Of a stretch of 64,000 nt of DNA, positions 12,601-24,600 are shown in pieces. The position numbers and the translations under genes were made by a program. Within the stretch, counting starts at the first letter, position 1. Every line of letters begins with the position of its first letter. This stretch comes from Chrysogorgia sp. JL179-B06 (taxonomy: Eukaryota > Cnidaria > Anthozoa > Scleralcyonacea > Chrysogorgiidae), in assembly GCA_035772405.1 (NCBI GenBank), contig JAYKKM010000159.1, positions 823,501-887,500 on the forward strand, written 5' to 3'. Under the pieces are notes generated by a model, which saw only the letters and a list, made by a program, of their open reading frames with translations, was not told the origin of the DNA and ran no database searches.

Positions 12601-15600
12601 AGAGGCAGAAGTAAAAGGAAATTTGTCCTGGTATCGTAAACCATATACTATCTCGACATCAGCACCAGATATGTTTACAATTTGTGGCAAATAATCACAT
12701 GTAAACTCATTTCCATCATTCAAAGCTTCCTGGTATAACGTCATTGTGGCATGTTCTGCAATAGTATTCAATGTCTGACCAGCTTTCCAGTATTTACATG
12801 CCATAATAGTAGAATAGCAAATAGAATAGTAGCACATTGCACGACATTGTCCAGAACTAATATGATTATCACTTGTTCATGAACAGTCAATTGAACTTGA
12901 TTCAGATGTGTTGGAGGTACATGTATGCATATTTGAAATCTCTGTAAATTGTGCAACAGTAATTTTAACACCTCTAAGCTCGAACAAAATATTAGGTTTG
13001 TATGAGTTTTTGAAATATTCTACCAAGTTATTAATTGAATTTACTTCCAACAACACACATGTTCCATGAGAATGGGGCATACCAAATGAGTCTCTAGCAT
13101 GAGAATCAAATATTTTAAATGAACCATTTGGCATACTATAAATAGATACGGTATTACATCCAATTGTTAATATAATTGAATTATAACTTTGTTGTAACAA
13201 ACATTGTAAACCATAGTCTAAAGGCATGACATATGGGATATTTTCATTCACAGTAGCTGCATGGAGGTTACCGGTGTAACTCTCACTGAACTCAAGATGG
13301 TAATTTGTGTTTAGCACTGTAACCATTGTTGGTAATTCTGTTAATAATAAATAAGATTGTCTTGATAATCTTGATAATGCAGAATATAATTCATTACCAA
13401 TATTCATAATTTGAATCAAATCCCCTGAGTTGGTTATTGATTGATTACTGTAGTTATATATCAAAGCACATAAACTCATAGGAACGCATTGCTGTCCTGC
13501 ATTTGGACCAAATACATTAACATTACCTTGACTATAAGGTGCATGAATAGTTTTACAAGGGTCAACAAAAGTAGGACCAGGATTCTTCTCAATGTCTCTA
13601 CTAAGATTAAACTCGCAGCAATTCATTCTGTGGTTTAAGTTTTTGTAAGTTGCTGTTTCAGAATCATTTTGGCTTTGCTCTAAAGATTTTGTGGAAAATT
13701 TGCATCTGTTTTTGCTACGTTCAAAACGGAACGCACAAGATTTCGATGCAGCCGTTTGTTTTCTACTTCGTCTTTCCTGTACACGTTTTGTCTTTTTAAT
13801 AACTCGAGGAAAATACCTCACTTGATCGCTCAGTAGTCTTTTACGCTCATGACTAGACGCACAAAGCAAACGATGAATTCGGGAAGACCTGGGTACATTC
13901 TTTCTAATGTGCTTTCGAACCAGTTTCCTTAATTTTCTGTTTTTTTTCAAAAGACGTGAGAGTTTCTTAGCTGGGATTCTACTAGGCGCTCGATCACGTC
14001 GAATATTGCGTTTTACAGTCACAGTCAATAACACACGCTTATGAAGAAATTTGGCATAACGTGATCTGCAGTCTTTTGTTGTTGATACACTGACAGACTG
14101 TGTGTCTTTATTAATAACAGTAACGTTTACAAATGAATCCAAATTAATATTGTCAACTGAAACATCGTGCTCCGACTTATTAGGCAACACTATGCACACA
14201 CTTGTTGAAATTATAAACTCTTTAATTAATAGATGAATCACACCAATTTTATTTTGAATATCTTTAGCAACATTACAATAAGCAAATATCCAGCAAAAAC
14301 AGGCAAAAATAATACAAATTACAATTATAAAAGTTACCTGATCGCTATATTTAAATCTTTGTAACACAGCATGAATGATTTCTTGGGACTCTTCGGTTAA
14401 TGTCAATCCAGCATATTTACCCGTTCTTTTATCTTCAACGTTCTTCGTATTCAAACCATTTAAGATGCACTTCATAGCAGAGTTCATTGAGATATTCATA
14501 GAAGAGTTTTTGTGTAACATTGATTGAGATTGTATTGAGATTGATTGAGATTGTATTGAGATTGTTTGGTAAAATTTTTTGAGTATAATTTCTTTGAGAT
14601 CGCAGACCAGCCCGTTTCGAAATCGCTCGGCATCTTTTAGTGTAGGCCTACTGCGATCGGCGTGTGTATTTGTAAGCATTGTGAGCGTATATAAACTTAC
14701 GATCAAGGCACTTGCTAGCCACATTTATACTGATATAAGATCAACATTCACTCGACCAAACGAAGAGAAAGAAAGAACTCGTCACGTGATCAACACGTCT
14801 TAGACGCCCGACCCCCTGACACGCAGACGAAATTTAATGTAAACACTAAACACGGCAATACTATTTTTTCTAGTATCTGTTCGATTGAATGTATTCGTGT
14901 GTCAAAACTTATATAAAAATCAACGGCAAGGTATACGAAACATATCTGTTACGAAATTACATCGGTTTAATGGATATAAAAGCTGATTAAATAATTGAAG
15001 CCATATGTCCTTTGATTTTAAAGACGAATTCGTAGCTTTAATATATAACATCTGATCTTCACATCTTAAGTAGACGAAACCTACAGCGTTCGATTCGCCA
15101 GATTCAAGTGATCATTTCGATATAGAATTGATTTAAATCGGACAAAAACACAACGTTTCATAATGATAAATATTACGGAGTTTCGCGGGATAAAATGATA
15201 AAATGTCAACACAGCATAATAATATTTCCTTGTCCTTCGGCTGTCCATTCTGTCTTCATGATTGATCTCTTATCTGTGTTTCTTTCATCTTCACATCTTA
15301 AGTAGACGAAACCTACGGCGTTCGATTCGCCAGATTCAAGTGATCATTTCGATATAGAATTGATTTAAATCGGACAAAAACACAACGTTTCATAATGATT
15401 AATATTACGAGTTTCGCGGGATAAATGTCAACACAGCATAATAATATTTCCCTGTCCTTCGGCTGTCCATTCTGTCTTCATGATTGATCTCTCATCTGTG
15501 TTTCTTTCATCTTGGAGAGAATCTTTGCAATGGTTTGCAGGTTTACAGGTCTCGGTAAACTTTCCAACTGCGATTCATTGTCAATAAAACGAAAGTCCGA

Positions 15601-18600
15601 AATCGCTTTGCCTTGCAACGACTATCTCTGTTATGTTGACGTTTCGTCCACGGTTCTCTCTTTAATCTCTCATCTGTGTTTCTCTCAGTCATCTAGTTAT
15701 CTTGGAGAGAATCTTTGCATTAATTTGCGGGTTTATAGGTCTCGTAAATGCTTTTCAGACTGCGATTCATTGACAATAAAACGGGCCGAAATCGCTTTAA
15801 TTCGCTATTTATACGCCCACGCAATAATTACATTCTCTCGACGTATAAAACGAAGAACATGACGAACACAGAAATCAAGCTGGATTTAAGACTTGTGCTC
15901 ACCACAGGTGGCCCAAGTAATAAACAATTCAGTAATATCAGTATCTTTTCGCCATAATTTTATAAGTTGCAAAGTTATAAAGCTATGCCATACGAGTAGG
16001 ATGGTTATTATAAGTGTTTGTGACCAGCGAGTCTTACTCATTTACTGGCCATCTGTTCAGAGATTCATACTCGAGGTCGTGCAGCTTTTAAGTGACAGAA
16101 ATACTCTAGTTGCGTCGCTGTTATTAACGAAACGAAACACGAAACATATCAGAAAAAACATAAGACCATTCTTAATAACTTTAAAATGGCATATTATAAC
16201 GATTGGAAAAAATTGGCTTTTGACCCCCAACCATGACCAGCCTCGAGGCCAATCCTTTTCAATCCTTATGGTTTCGATATTATAGGCAATTTTGTTATCA
16301 GACTGTAACTGATAACTGCATGTGTATATTGGACAATTTTCTTTCTCCCTAGTAATTATAATTATTATGCGAAATTTAGAATTGTGCAAATAAATTCTCA
16401 TTTCTGTTAGTGTTATGGAATTTAAATTTTGACAGCATAAGCCAAACATAATAATTATATATTTTTCCTATTTAGAGTCCGGATTTATTGATGATGAGGT
16501 TAAAGAACTCTGCTATGAGACACTAAAAGAAATTCTTCCTGGTTCTGGTGCTAAATTCATATTACAAAGGTCTAGAGTGTGGAAAATAATTCAGAAGTCT
16601 CTTGTAAGTTGCTAATTATATTGTTTGTCATAAATCTTGCTTGCCAGATTAACTTCCTCCAACTAGAAATGAGAAACATATAAGCATTTTCTCACTTATA
16701 ATAATGAAATATCTTGTGTTTTCTCTGTTTATGCCATGCATAATTATTGATGGAACATGCCATGAGGAGTCGTGTTGTTTTCATCTGGCTTATGGTATTT
16801 TGCGAAACGAAACAACAATTTGTGAAACATGTCTTAAAGCTAGTTAGGTGCGGGTTACGGTTAAAAAACTTGTTAGGTGGGGTTAGGATCTTTATTGTTT
16901 TGGGGTTTGTTATTATTAAAAACTTGTGCTAGGCAAATTGTTGTTTCCTTTTGCAAACATGTTTTGTTTTGCAAAAAACCATAAGCCTGTTTAGCTGCCG
17001 TTTAACTTTGTGCACAATCATATTTCCCAGAGATGGGGAAATTGTGTGTATTTCCCGTAACCACCCAATTGTGTAAAAATTCCCTGTAGACTCTTTATTT
17101 CTATTTAATAGATTGGTAAAATTGATAAACATATAAGCATTTTCTCACTTATAATAATGAAATATCTTGTGTTTTCTCTGTTTATGCCATGCATAATTAT
17201 TGATGGAACGTGCCATGAGGAGTCGTGTTGTTTTCATCTGGCTTATGGTATTTTGCGAAATGAAACAACAATTTGTGAAACATGTCTTAAAGCTAGTTAG
17301 GTGCGGGTTATGGTTAAAAAACTTGTTAGGTGGGGTTAGGATCTTTATTGTTTTGGGGTTGGTTATTATTAAAAACTTGTGCTAGGCAAATTGTTGTTTC
17401 CTTTCGCAAACATGTTTTGTTTTGCAAAAAACCATAAGCCTGTTTAGCTGCCGTTTAACTTTGTGCACAATCATATTTCCCAGAGATGGGGAAATTGTGT
17501 GTATTTCCCGTAACCACCCAATTGTGTAAAAATTCCCTGTAGACTCTTTATTTCTATTTAATAGATTGGTCTGCTTGAGCTAATTTCACTTTGTTTGCTT
17601 TGACCTATGGGGCATTAGGTCTGCATATTTCATGGTGATGAGTTAGTTCAGTGGCCCTCAAACTGACCACTGCAGTACTACAAGCGAAACATATTTAATA
17701 AAATAATAGCTTTTCTGCTACAGGCCTGATATCATATATAACCACATTAGTGTGTTGCCTCCATAAAATTAGTGGCAATTACATTGTACAGTACTGTATA
17801 TGTGATTTTACTTTATATGCTATCAAGATTTATTTATTTCTCATCTTAAAAATAATAACTTCTTATTAACCGAGAGTACAGTCATTATTGGAAAATATCA
17901 GACCGAGGTCTTGACTGTAAGGACCAAGCCCGTAGGGCGAGGTTCGTACATAAAAGACCAAGGTCTGATTAGTTCCCGTAATGACCAAGCGGTCAAGGTT
18001 AATAAGAGGTTTATTATATGGATTGCCATGGCTTTTTAAAACAACAATCAATAATATACTTTACATATTATGTGTTGAGTGACAGAATTGTCATTTTCAA
18101 TCTTGTTCTTGTTCTTCTGTTGCTTTCATGATAGTAAGACTATCTTTCTATAGATTGTTCATTGTCCAACTCATACATTATTTGGTGGTTAATTTACTAA
18201 ATTCGTTCAATTTTTGCTGCTTTTCAAAGTTTCCTATCGTTGTTCGCCTTGTTCCCTTGTAAACAAAATGGTTGACAAAATCAGTAATCCGTACCGGTTC
18301 ATTACAGGAAATAACGGACCGGCACGTGACGTGTCTCAGCCAATCAGAGAACACAATTTCACTGGAAGTAGCTTAGCACATATAATAAGTTTATTTAATT
18401 TACTTTTAGAAGACAACTGAAAATTCAATGATCTCAAGTGGATCTTGTAACAGCTCAAGTAATGAGGATCTCATTACTCTAGCTACACCTACACATTTGA
18501 CTAATGAAAAAGTGTTGCTGAAGTCACCAGAATATAGTGTGTACAAAGATAAGGACATTGACTTAGCTGCAAAGTCTGGTGAAATTCCAAAGGAACTAAG

Positions 18601-21600
18601 GCATAGACTGATAAGGGCAACTGTCAGTAACATGCAGACAGCAGCTTACTGTGCACCATTCAACAGGCGTCCCAACAATGCTGAGCTGAGTGAGATGTCA
18701 AAGTCATTGGTTTTGACCTATCCTTGTTTAACTGATCAAGAAACTGGCCATGTAAGTACAGTATTATTACCAGATCAGATCAATGTATAACTTGTTTGTG
18801 GCAAGTTTAGGTTTAACATTTAAGGTACACGGCCAGGCTAAATTTCATCCATCCAACGTTAAGGTTATTGCATCTATTTGTTAAAAAATAAGTTTTTTTC
18901 TCTATATCTAAAGAAATAAATGTTCAGAAAACTGTACAATTCCATGATATTTCCGGAATGAAAAATCAATGCCTGGTCCCGTATTACATCAATCAGAAAG
19001 AAAGCTATTTTGCATACAGTATATCATTTATTATAACCAGCAGTTTTCAAATAAAACATGAAAGAATGGCTGACTAGCTTGTTTTGTATTTTCTCCATTG
19101 ACCTCTTTTGGCTTTATAAATGACTATGTTCCAGACAACAAAATAACAGGAAATATGAACAATTGTATTTCCAAAATACAACTGTTCATTTCAATTTCAT
19201 TCTGTTTGCACAATTGCAATGAAATTAACCAACCTTAGTAGCTTTAACCTTGATTTGGAAAGACGTGAATAGTGTTGACATATTGTAATGATCTTACTAC
19301 GAAAACACTTAAACGTGAGTGAAATTCAACTCTCTCAAATGTAACAAAGTTACATGTAGCAATGATTAACCGAGCTATTTGCCATGTACAGTAAGTTGCT
19401 ATCACTAATTTTATACAATATAAATAACAAATGTTAGTGCACAAAATTCAAATTGCGCCAAGAAGCTGAAGGAAATGGCTGCCTTCCGTAAAAGTGAAAT
19501 TCCAGTATGCCGTACACTTGCATTTATTCGCATTGTTTGGAGCATCGTAAAAACTGGTGTGCATACAAAACATTGATAGATGGCTACTTAAAGTGTAATT
19601 GGAGGGAAGAATAAAATGCGATTTTCAAGTTATTGTCTAAACATCGAGACAGTAATGGCAATCAGGTTCCGTATAAAGGTTATGAAGATATGTGTCCTCT
19701 TTTTTTAATCAGTGAATGCTATAGGAGTCTTATAATTTATTATTCTATGCATGTGCGCTATGCAAAACTGCTATATATACTGTAATACTGAGATTTCTAG
19801 AGTGATTGAGAATCCTTTTAGTAGAAGCTCTAATGTGCCAGAAAGATGTATCATCTTTTGCTGGCAGGTTATGAAGATGTGTCATCTTTTATTAACCAGT
19901 GGAAGCTATAGGACTCTATACTGTATAAACAATTTATGCATTTCGTAAGCGCACTAAGCAACAATAGCATGCGTAAAATAAACCACATTATTTAGCCTCA
20001 CCATTGATAGTCTTAAATAGTTAAGTATATGTTATAATATTTATTCGATGTTCGTGTGTTATTAAATAGAGCATACATATATATTTACTAAAGAAAAATA
20101 AATGCATTTGTCAGAGATATTATAGGCGATAGTAACAGTTGTGGTTTTGCAACTGAAACTACAGTATTTAATATGACATGCGTCTGGTGTTGCCATCCTC
20201 AGATATTGTTTTCCGTGTTATTTGCTGTCTCTGTCAGGTATTAAAGACCGCCTGACGCCTGTACACTTACTTGCGTTTTAAATATCATATGATGCAGAGT
20301 GCAATTATTAACATATTTCTTGCTTGATCACACACTGCGATTAGCAAGTCAACAAGGATGGGTGACATATCAAAGTGTTAATTGGAAATGCGATTAGACC
20401 TACTGACATCCGGAGATGATCAAACATTAGTAAGATTGAGATTTCTCAGAAATTAAATATAGAACATGCCATATAGTTTGAATCAAAACATCAGACAAAA
20501 CCCAAACACAGAAAAGTGGAGCTAGTGTGTTGATCCAATAATCTATACTCAAAGGCACAACATGTAAGAACAAATGAAATAAAAATAGGATTTTCTGAGT
20601 TTTGTTGTCTTGTGAAGAGCTCTTGTGAATTATATTACTATGTATCAACAACTTTGATTCATATACCGGGTGTCCCAAAAAAAAGTACTCCGGTTTGATT
20701 CATAATAACTTCTAAACGAGTGAAGCTATTAAACTGAAATAACTTTCATTAGATAGAGGGAAGACTAACTTAGATTTTGAAATATGACAGTTGTATTTTA
20801 CTTAAAAATTCACGGAGATATTAATGTTCAAAATCGGTAGCATATTTCTGGATGTGTCTAAAATATGCAAAAAACGCCGTATCAAATATTAATCAAGCTT
20901 TGCTCAACTGAAACACGCACTATTAGCAGTAAATAAATGACACTTGACAAATTGTTTATTATGAAACGAAGTATTATTATTTACAAAATACAAGCAAGAT
21001 TTATTCGTTCGGAATCGCGTGTCCTCTAGCACGAATGCACTGCCTAGCCCGTGACACCATTGCGTCGAAGGAGTCATGGATCATTCGTTGTTCTAGATTA
21101 CGGCATGCTGTCACAATTGAGTTGCGAAGCTCTTCTAAATTCTGCGGTTGCTGATCATGTGGTACATTCCAAATTTGTTCATGTTCAGAATAAACTCAGA
21201 ATGAAACACAATCAAACCATAACTCCATAAGACATAACATGCAACTCCCCAGAGACATCCAACATTAAGTATTTGATACGGCGTTTTTTGCATATTTTAG
21301 ACACATCCAGAAATATGCTACCGATTTTGAACATTAATATCTCCGTGAATTTTTAAGTAAAATACAACTGTAATATATCAAAATCTAAGCTAGTCTTCCC
21401 TCTATCTAATGAAAGTTATTTCAGTTTAATAGCTTCACTCGTTTAGAAGTTATTATGAATCAAACCGGAGTACTTTTTTTTGGGACACCCGGTATAATAA
21501 TAGTCTCTTGGTCATAGTTGAAAATTTGAAGGTCATAGCTTGTGTCATTTATTTTTTATACATTTTTGAAAATTTTGCCTGGCCAAGTATGTATATTAAG

Positions 21601-24600
21601 TATGTGTATTGTTAATTATTTTATTTCTTTCCTTTTTAAATTTTTATCTAGGGTGTGATATTTAAACAATTACAAAAACGGCTTTATAATTTAAAGCCAG
21701 TGACCAAAAAAGCAGATGGACAAAAGAAGCAAGAAAAGAAAAGAAATTCCCCTGCAATCGAAAAGGAATCTCAGCAAAAAGTAAAACGTAGAAGAAGTCC
21801 TTCAAATAGTTCTGATGGGAATGACGTGCCTGATCATGTTGAATCACGTAAGTAATAGAGATGAGCCGATTATTTTGAGGCCAATTAAGAAAGGATCATT
21901 AAGAATATCAATAATATTGGCATTTATACTTAACTTGTGAAGGAAATCAATCATAAGGATTATTTTCAAGTGTAGAAATTTTCTGAGACCAGTTGTAATA
22001 AATGCAACTCCAATGCCTTTTGTGAGAATTGAACTTGTGACCCTGCAATTTTAGCAAATAATCCTTATTGATTTCTTTCACAATTTATTGAGTGTAAATG
22101 CCAATATTATTATTAATATACCCTTCACCAGCATTACCATCTACCATTTTAAGATAGGATCAGTAGAGTTCAGAAATTCAAAACCCTGAGTTGTAAAGAT
22201 AATTTTAGAAGTCATGTTAAATTTTTAGAGCAGAAGCTTGGTTTTAAATACCATACACATGTAGGTTCACTGTTTCCTGTAACCTTCTAATCGCAGATGA
22301 GATGCTCTAACCATTGAGCTACCGAGACTCGAGATGGAGAGCGAAGGTTACAATGATATACTGGTTATATTGATATACACTGTATGTACTATTGTACTGC
22401 CTATGCAGCAGTTATTATTATTATATATATATGATTGTTCCGTCGGGTATGTTATACCAGTAATGTTTGGGTATGTTGATGATCACCCATGTATCGTCTG
22501 TCTACACCAAGCATTCATATCATAATCATATACTGTATATAATATACATGTATATAATATATCCTAACATTACTGGTACTGTATAGTGACTGCCAGTACA
22601 TATATCACTCGAACCAGTACATCATTGTAACCTTCGCTCTCTGAGTCTTGGTACATGTAGCTCAATGGTTAGAGCATCTCACTGGCAATTACAGGTTTGA
22701 TTCATGTCCAGGACTCTGAAACATTTCCTGATGATTTCAGTTTGACGATCCCCCATGTATTGACCATTTTCTGTGTTACTGATATGTGTATTGTATTTTG
22801 CAACTTTTTAGATGTTGAGGGAAGTCACACAGAAATTATGTTGCGTCACTATAATGCTCTATTAAAAGAGTGCAAAAAAAGCAAACCAAATGATCAAGTT
22901 ATCAATAAGTACCTTGACAAAGAGTTCGCTAATCGAAGACAGTGGCTCCGCTCAACAAGTGCTCAAAACAGATGCAAGGAAGTTCTTAATGCATACCCAT
23001 GCTTCAAAAATCATGTGGAGGTAGAGTATTATGTCAACAGACTCAACACTGAACATATTTTGTAGTTATATTCGTCAGATCTATGTTAACCATTAAGGGT
23101 CCAAAGCCACACTAAAATTAATGTGTTGCCAAATGGCAATCATGAAAACAGTTACAATAGATATATTTGTAGATTTTAACTTTTTACCACTATAGATCAC
23201 TTGTTTAAAAACATTTAATCGCTACTCAGAGTTTTTTATGCTTCTCGCGAAGCAATCATCAGGCACTGCCAAAAGTTAATCTTTGCAGCTGCCTGATGAT
23301 TGCTTCGTGAGAAGCATGAAACTACGAGTAGCGATTATTAAATGTTTTTAAACAAGTGATCTAGTGGTAAATCTACCTATATATAATCCTCTCGCCCAGA
23401 GAGCGAGGGTGCTAATATCGACCGGCGGTTTAGTCCCTTATCATGGGAAAAGCAAAACTAGGGAATCTGATCTTGCATCCAGTTTAATTATATATATTCA
23501 GGATCAACGTCATCGATCATGCTCGGCATCGGAAAATTTGGCCCTGGTAACTAGATATATATGGTAAATTTTGTCGGGTTATACGGCGAATGAAGATTTG
23601 TGTTCAAAATGATCGTGAAAAGGCAGCGAAAATACAATATATAGTCGTCGGAAGATGTCAAGTTCGTAAATCAAGTTTTATACGTGGCTTCAAAACTAAA
23701 GGTAAACCCACAAACGAAAAATCACAATCATAGTGCAAGTTTAAAGTTTGTACCTACAGTATCATGGCACTCAACAATTTAAAAATTTGAATTAGCCTAT
23801 ACAGTACTGGTAGTTTAGGGTGCAAAAACATGCAGACCATACTGACTAAACTCATTTTAACTCAAAAGTTATATAATTATATCCTGCACATATTGTCAAT
23901 TAAGGCAATTGATAATGGTGCTACAAAATAATGAAATATTATATGATGAACAGACTCATTGAGATATGGAAAATAGTTCTTAATAGATATGATGTTAAAA
24001 TGTAGCATTACACAATGTATCTTTTTTCTAATTACAAAAGGTACTAATTCTAGGATTTCTAGTAACCGATCAGTTTCAAGTCCTGAGTTATGCATGGTTC
24101 AATTCTTGCTGTTACCAATCCCCCCGGGCACCTTAACGTCGTATCGTGTAGCTGTAACGTTGTGTCGTACACACACGTGTTGACGACCTGGTATTTTTGT
24201 CCATGATACCGCTCCATAAATTTGCATGTAGGCCGAAAGTTTATCTAGCCGAGTACCTTGTGTGATGTCACAAAATTTACTCGTTCCAGACTCGTAGCCA
24301 CGGAAGTGGTCCATCAAAAATCGCCTTTTCGCCAACTTTAAACTGCCATAAAAACCGGAGGATTTTAAGAAATTCATTTTTGTTTTTACAGAAATACTAG
24401 AAATCATATCAAGATTTGATATCGCTAAAAAACATTTTGATGTTAGGTGCACTTTAAGTTATATTCACATCCATGCCAGCTCGACATTACAGTAGTCCAA
24501 ATTGTGGATCCAATTTGAATGGACCCTATAGATTTGCACTATATGTAACACCTATTTGATTTTAAGGCACAGCCATTTTACGATAAAGATGCACATTCTT

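Larger units (their letters stand above)
6241..15960 (-). mobile_element. Helentron-type Helitron (approximate limits)
   Basis: A large minus-strand element in intron 1 of gene B. It holds a 2171-codon Rep/helicase/endonuclease ORF and, upstream in the same frame, a 615-codon 2A/protease ORF. Beyond the 5' ORF are two sets of tandem repeats (15055-15511 and 15509-15810), as seen in subterminal regions of Helentrons and their non-autonomous relatives. A C-terminal APE-like endonuclease identifies the Helentron/Helitron2 branch rather than plant-type Helitrons (established knowledge). I could not fix the exact termini or a T-T insertion site by eye. Confidence 0.8.
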
